This document shows positions 60,740 to 64,000 of a stretch of 64,000 bases of DNA, in pieces. The DNA comes from Gaiellasilicea sp963761905 (lineage in GTDB: Bacteria > Actinomycetota > Thermoleophilia > Gaiellales > Gaiellaceae). The position numbers and the translations under genes are program-made. The notes under the pieces are model-generated. The model made no database searches. It was not told where the DNA came from and was given only the letters and a program-made list of their open reading frames with translations. Numbering within the stretch: the first letter of the stretch is position 1; each line of letters starts with the position of its first letter. The stretch is from NCBI GenBank assembly GCA_963761905.1, contig CAVXIQ010000005.1, positions 248,001-312,000 of the forward strand, in the 5' to 3' direction.

Positions 60740-61754
60740 TCAGCCGGAGAGGAAGCTGAGGACGTCGACCGCATCGGCTGCGAGCGCGTCGGCGTCCTCC
60801 GGTTCGAGTGGCGCGAACGGCTTCAGCGCGACCTCGCCCGCCGAGAGGCTCCACGTCGCGACGGCGCGTCCGCCGACGAGCGCGAACGGCCGGAACAGCC
60901 CGTTCACGGCGACGATCGTCCGGTGCGCGCCGAGCACGAAGTCGCGCGAGGCCCAGCCCAGCAGCACCGGCTCGTAGGCGCCGAGGAGCCGCGGTGGCGG
61001 GAGCTCGGCGGGCGCCGAACGGCCGGCCAGGTCGATGAGGCCGTCCTCGCGCCCGACGAGCTCGGGCGCGATCGCCCGGAGACCGGCTCGGGCGTCGCGG
61101 AGCGGCAGTCCCGCCCACCGCGCGAGGTCGCGATCGGCGGCAGGCCCGTGGCCCGCGAGGTAGCGGCGGGCAAGCTCGGCGAGAGCGGCGTCGCGCTCGA
61201 CAGGCGCCGGCTCGCCGAGCCAGTCGCGGGACGAGGACGTACGCCTGCTCGCCGCCGCTCATCGGCCCGCGCACCGCGATCCCGCGTAGGGACGCGAGCA
61301 TGAGGACATGGATCAACGCCTGCCCTTCGGTCCGGACGCCGGCCGCCGCGACCCGTTCGCGGATCTGCGGACGCGTGCGCGGCCCTTCCTCGGTCAGTGC
61401 CTGCTCGATCGCAGCGACGCCGCGCTCGGCCGCCGCGGGCGAGACGCCCTCCTGAGCGAGTCGCCGCGCGTTGGCCGTGTGAACCGGCGGCGTCGTCAAG
61501 GCGTGGAGCCAGTGATAGTCCTCGCTCCGGACGAGATGGAGGGTGCCGCGGTTGAGCCAGGTGACGACGAGCGAGCGATCGTCGAGCGCCCGCTCGACGC
61601 CAGTCGCGGAGAGTCCCGCCGTTCTCGCCCTGAGCGCGAGCCGGAAGCCGCGTGGATCCTGCGCCTGCACCGCGAGCAGTCGCTCGGCGACGGCAACCGG
61701 ATCGCGTGCAGGAGGCCCGGAGAGGAGTTGCGCCTCGAGGCGCTCGGCGAGCAC
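60740..61754 (-). pseudogene. Winged-helix DNA-binding-domain protein (YcaQ/AlkZ-like), frame broken once
   Basis: A protein of the DNA-glycosylase-like winged-helix family (YcaQ/AlkX type). N-terminal part VAVAERLLAVQAQDPRGFRL and LVVTWLNRGTLHLVRSEDY; C-terminal part ELVGREDGLIDLAGR and FVLGAHRTIVAVNGLFRPFA. One extra base near 61,222 splits the frame. The start is uncertain: GTG 61754 is the first usable codon, though similarity (LSHDRRVLAERLEAQ) may begin slightly earlier. About 338 aa if corrected. Confidence 0.7.
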
Positions 61755-61851
61755 GCGCCGATCATGGCTCAGCCGGGCCTTCGCCGGCCGGGTAGCGGGA
61801 GCGAGCCCGGCAGCGTAGGCTTCCGTCCGAGCCCCCGGGAAGGAGGTTGGG

Positions 61852-61959
61852 ATGAAAGGTTCGGAGAAGCCGAAGAAGCTGGCCAAGAAGGCTCCGCAGA
61901 AGACGCTGAAGGAGAAGCGGAACGAGAAGCGCGCCGCGGCCGCCAAGAAGAGCATCTAG
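61852..61959 (+). CDS. Lysine-rich 35-residue protein
   Basis: A very small basic protein, KGSEKPKKLAKKAPQKTLKE and a lysine/alanine-rich end, with a strong ribosome site (GGAAGGAGG) 6 bases before ATG 61852. Codon use fits the neighbourhood. Such lysine-rich miniproteins are seen in related actinobacteria and may bind nucleic acid; no function is known. Confidence 0.6.
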   Translation: MKGSEKPKKLAKKAPQKTLKEKRNEKRAAAAKKSI

Positions 61960-61987
61960 CGATGAGCGTCCGACCGAGGATCGGCCG

Positions 61988-62419
61988 ATGAGCACGGTCG
62001 CGGAGATCCTGCAGGAGAAGTCCGGAGACGTGATCCGGATCGACGGCGGCGCGACGGTCTTCGACGCGGTCAAGGCGATGGTGGAGGCGAATGTCGGCGC
62101 GCTTCTGATCACCGACGGCGAGCGGATCACCGGCATCTTCACCGAGCGGGACTACCTGCGCCGGATCGCCGTCGAGGGAAGGCGCTCGCGCGACACGATC
62201 GTCAGCGACGTGATGTCGTCGCCCGTGCTCGTCGTCACCCAGGAGACCACGGTCGAGGAGGCGATGGCGCTGATGACCGACAAGCGGATCCGGCACGCGC
62301 CGGTCGTCGACGAGAGCGGGCTCGTCGGAATCGTCTCGATCGGCGACCTCGTCAAGTTCACCTCGAAGCAGCAGAGCTACCAGCTCCAGTACCTCACGGA
62401 GTACATCTCAGCGAAGTAG
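61988..62419 (+). CDS. CBS-domain pair protein
   Basis: 143 aa, two CBS motifs: TVFDAVKAMVEANVGALLI and ITGIFTERDYLRRIAVEGR, then VSDVMSSPVLVVTQETTVEE, RIRHAPVVDESGLVGIVSI. Similar to stand-alone Hrp1-like adenylate-binding regulators. It starts 28 bp after the lysine-rich gene. Confidence 0.9.
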   Translation: MSTVAEILQEKSGDVIRIDGGATVFDAVKAMVEANVGALLITDGERITGIFTERDYLRRIAVEGRRSRDTIVSDVMSSPVLVVTQETTVEEAMALMTDKRIRHAPVVDESGLVGIVSIGDLVKFTSKQQSYQLQYLTEYISAK

Positions 62420-62490
62420 CGGCGCTCCGTTAACACGCGCGCAACGGATTGCTCATCGCCTCGTTGCAACTCGGGGTTACCGTCGACCTC

Positions 62491-63452
62491 GTGCGCCGGC
62501 TGGCCCTGCTCCTCGTCGTTCTCGCGGCCCTCGTCGGCCCGCCGATCGCGGCCGCCGAGCTCAGGACCAGCACTGATCGCGCCGGCAGGACGATCACCTT
62601 CGACGTCCAGGCCGAGCAGGTCGACGTCGAGTGGTATGCCGAGCTCTTGCGCAACGCGGCTCACGGGGCGGAGATCGAGCGGGTGACGTTCCGAATCGTG
62701 ACGCCCGAGGCACTCGCTCAGATCTGCGGCGGCCAGGCACTCGGCTGCTACGGGGGCCGGAAGGAAGCCGCCCGGATCGTGCTGCCGACCGGCAACTCGC
62801 CGACACTCGTCCACACCGTCTATCACGAGTACGGCCACCATCTCGACGCGTGGCGCGGCGTGGCGGCGATCCAGCAAGAGCCGAACGGCAGCGCCTCATG
62901 GGCTGCGGCTCGTGGCATTCCGGAGCTGCTCGCAGCGGGTCAGGTCGCGCACGACTACACGCTCGGCTGGGAGCGCTCGATCGGCGAGATCTTCGCCGAG
63001 GACTACGCGCAGCTCCACCAGGAGACGCCGTTCAAGATCTCCTGGCTCGCGCCACCGACGGAGCCGATCCGAGCGGCTCTGCGCAGCGACCTCGAGAACG
63101 TTCCCGCCACGCCGACGCCGGTCGAGAGCAGGCCGCCCGGTCACGATTGCGCGGAGCGGCACGCTGCGGAGCCGGCGCGCCCGTCGTCGTTCCGTTCGAG
63201 CTGCTGGGGCCCGGCCGGCGCGTCACCTTCAGCGCGACGATTGCGACGAAGACCGCCCGAGCGCGGATGGAGCTGCGCTGTACGGACGGGCGAAGCGCCT
63301 CGCGACTGCTCGGCGGCGCACGACGGACGGCGACGATCGACCTCGGCAACCTTGGCCCGGCGCGCTGCACCGCGACGCTCCGCAGCACCGCGAAGGTCGC
63401 GGCTCGCTATTCCACTCGCGTCCGCCTCGCCGTCGAGCAGCCGACGGCCTGA
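62491..63452 (+). pseudogene. Secreted zinc-peptidase-like protein, frame broken near its C terminus
   Basis: Signal peptide (RRLALLLVVLAALVGPPIAAA) then a compact domain with the zinc motif YHEYGHHLDAW (His 112, Glu 113, His 116) and a possible third-ligand helix SIGEIFAEDYAQLHQ. This is a gluzincin-like layout without other recognisable family features. Two frame changes near 63,139 and 63,172, each one extra base, precede a beta-rich C-terminal domain (VVVPFELLGPGRRVTFSATI). GTG 62491. Confidence 0.7.
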
Positions 63453-63470
63453 AACGCCCAGGCGACCGAC

Positions 63471-63499
63471 TTGACTTCGGCCGCTCCGTCGCCTTTGAT
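63471..63499 (+). promoter_or_regulatory. Candidate promoter for ABC transporter gene
   Basis: TTGACT (63471-63476), 17-bp spacer, TTTGAT (63494-63499). The -35 is good and the -10 weak. Confidence 0.35.
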
Positions 63500-63545
63500 C
63501 GCAGGGCGTGCGGCGAGAGACACATATGAGGGCCGGTTCAAACGG

Positions 63546-64000
63546 GTGACGGTGTCCGAGGCTGCGACCGTCGGCCGTTCCGACGGCGGCATCGACAGCG
63601 GGCCGGTCGTTCGCGTCGAGGGGATCCGCAAGAGTTTCGGTACGAACCTCGTCCTCGACGGCGTCGACCTGACCGTCGCCGCCGGCGAGGCGCTCGTGAT
63701 CATCGGACGGAGCGGCAGCGGCAAGAGCACGCTGCTGCGCTGTATCAACCTGCTGGAGCCGATCGACGACGGCCGGATCCTCTTCGAGGGGGACGAGATC
63801 ACCGCCAAGGGCGTCGACGTCTCCCGGGTTCGCCAGCGGATCGGCATGGTCTTCCAGCAGTTCAACCTCTTCCCGCACCTCACCGCGATCGACAACGTCA
63901 CGCTCGCCGCACGGAGGATTCGCAAGCTCTCGCGCGCGCAGGCCGAACAACGAGCACGTGAGCTGCTGAAGACGGTCGGGCTCGAGGAGAAGGCCCACCA
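63546..64000 (+). CDS. Polar amino acid ABC transporter ATPase (3' end outside window)
   Basis: ATP-binding subunit of the GlnQ/HisP type, 151 residues visible. Walker A is GRSGSGKSTLLR (from residue 54) and the Q-loop is MVFQQFNLFPHLTAIDNV. The KGVDVSRVRQRIG stretch is typical of polar amino acid importers. GTG 63546 is one of two nearby starts (the other is 63552). Permease and binding protein are probably outside the window. Confidence 0.9.
   Translation, partial: MTVSEAATVGRSDGGIDSGPVVRVEGIRKSFGTNLVLDGVDLTVAAGEALVIIGRSGSGKSTLLRCINLLEPIDDGRILFEGDEITAKGVDVSRVRQRIGMVFQQFNLFPHLTAIDNVTLAARRIRKLSRAQAEQRARELLKTVGLEEKAH

Noticed and set aside
1..64000. CRISPR arrays, rRNA genes, tmRNA, insertion sequences
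   Set aside because: No regularly spaced repeats, rRNA-like segments or transposase-like proteins were seen on reading both strands.

Overview
The window is a high-GC chromosomal segment of an actinobacterium. Gene order plsX-acpP-rnc-smc-ftsY-ffh-rpsP-khpA-rimM-trmD-lepB-rplS-rnhB-yraN, an Lsr2-like nucleoid protein, a split three-subunit transhydrogenase, DUF3105 and DUF4242 proteins and frequent GTG starts point to Actinomycetota. Class Thermoleophilia is my best guess, but it is inferred from gene content and not from a phylogenetic marker comparison.

Layout. Bases 1-18,050 are a dense housekeeping block: fatty acid/phospholipid synthesis, chromosome condensation, the SRP pathway, ribosome maturation, secretion, RNase HII, then comM and dprA. 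Bases 18,060-25,470 hold metabolism (amine oxidase, ornithine cyclodeaminase family, the pntB-pntAb-pntAa operon, an isocitrate/isopropylmalate-type dehydrogenase), topoisomerase IB and the Lsr2-like protein. Bases 25,570-33,290 are DNA repair (an AddAB-like pair, a phosphoesterase, endonuclease III). Bases 33,400-43,100 are mixed: a secreted SGNH esterase, CorA, thioredoxin reductase, a release-factor-like protein, RmuC, tRNA-Leu, glutamate dehydrogenase and Ppx/GppA.

Bases 43,213-56,178 look like a ~13 kb genomic island inserted at the 3' end of the initiator tRNA gene. The last 21 bases of that tRNA are repeated exactly at 56,158-56,178, next to what appears to be the tRNA's displaced original terminator. 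A short integrase-like C-terminal remnant lies just inside the left end. The island carries a large LuxR-type regulator, secreted hydrolases (SGNH, M28 peptidase), a cupin/TetR pair, and at its right end small one-gene units separated by a recurring 17-27 bp sequence (five copies, all in the same orientation). This repeat, reminiscent of a gene-cassette array but not matching classical integron attC sites, is the least explained structure in the window.

Bases 56,181-64,000 return to ordinary chromosome: an ArsR-type regulator, dienelactone hydrolase, ECF sigma factor, STAS protein, MFS transporter, VOC protein, winged-helix protein, CBS protein, a secreted zinc-peptidase-like protein and the start of an amino-acid ABC transporter ATPase.

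Six genes (nine sites) are broken by apparent frameshifts, and every shift corresponds to one extra base in GC-rich sequence. This suggests systematic insertion errors in the assembly rather than six true pseudogenes.
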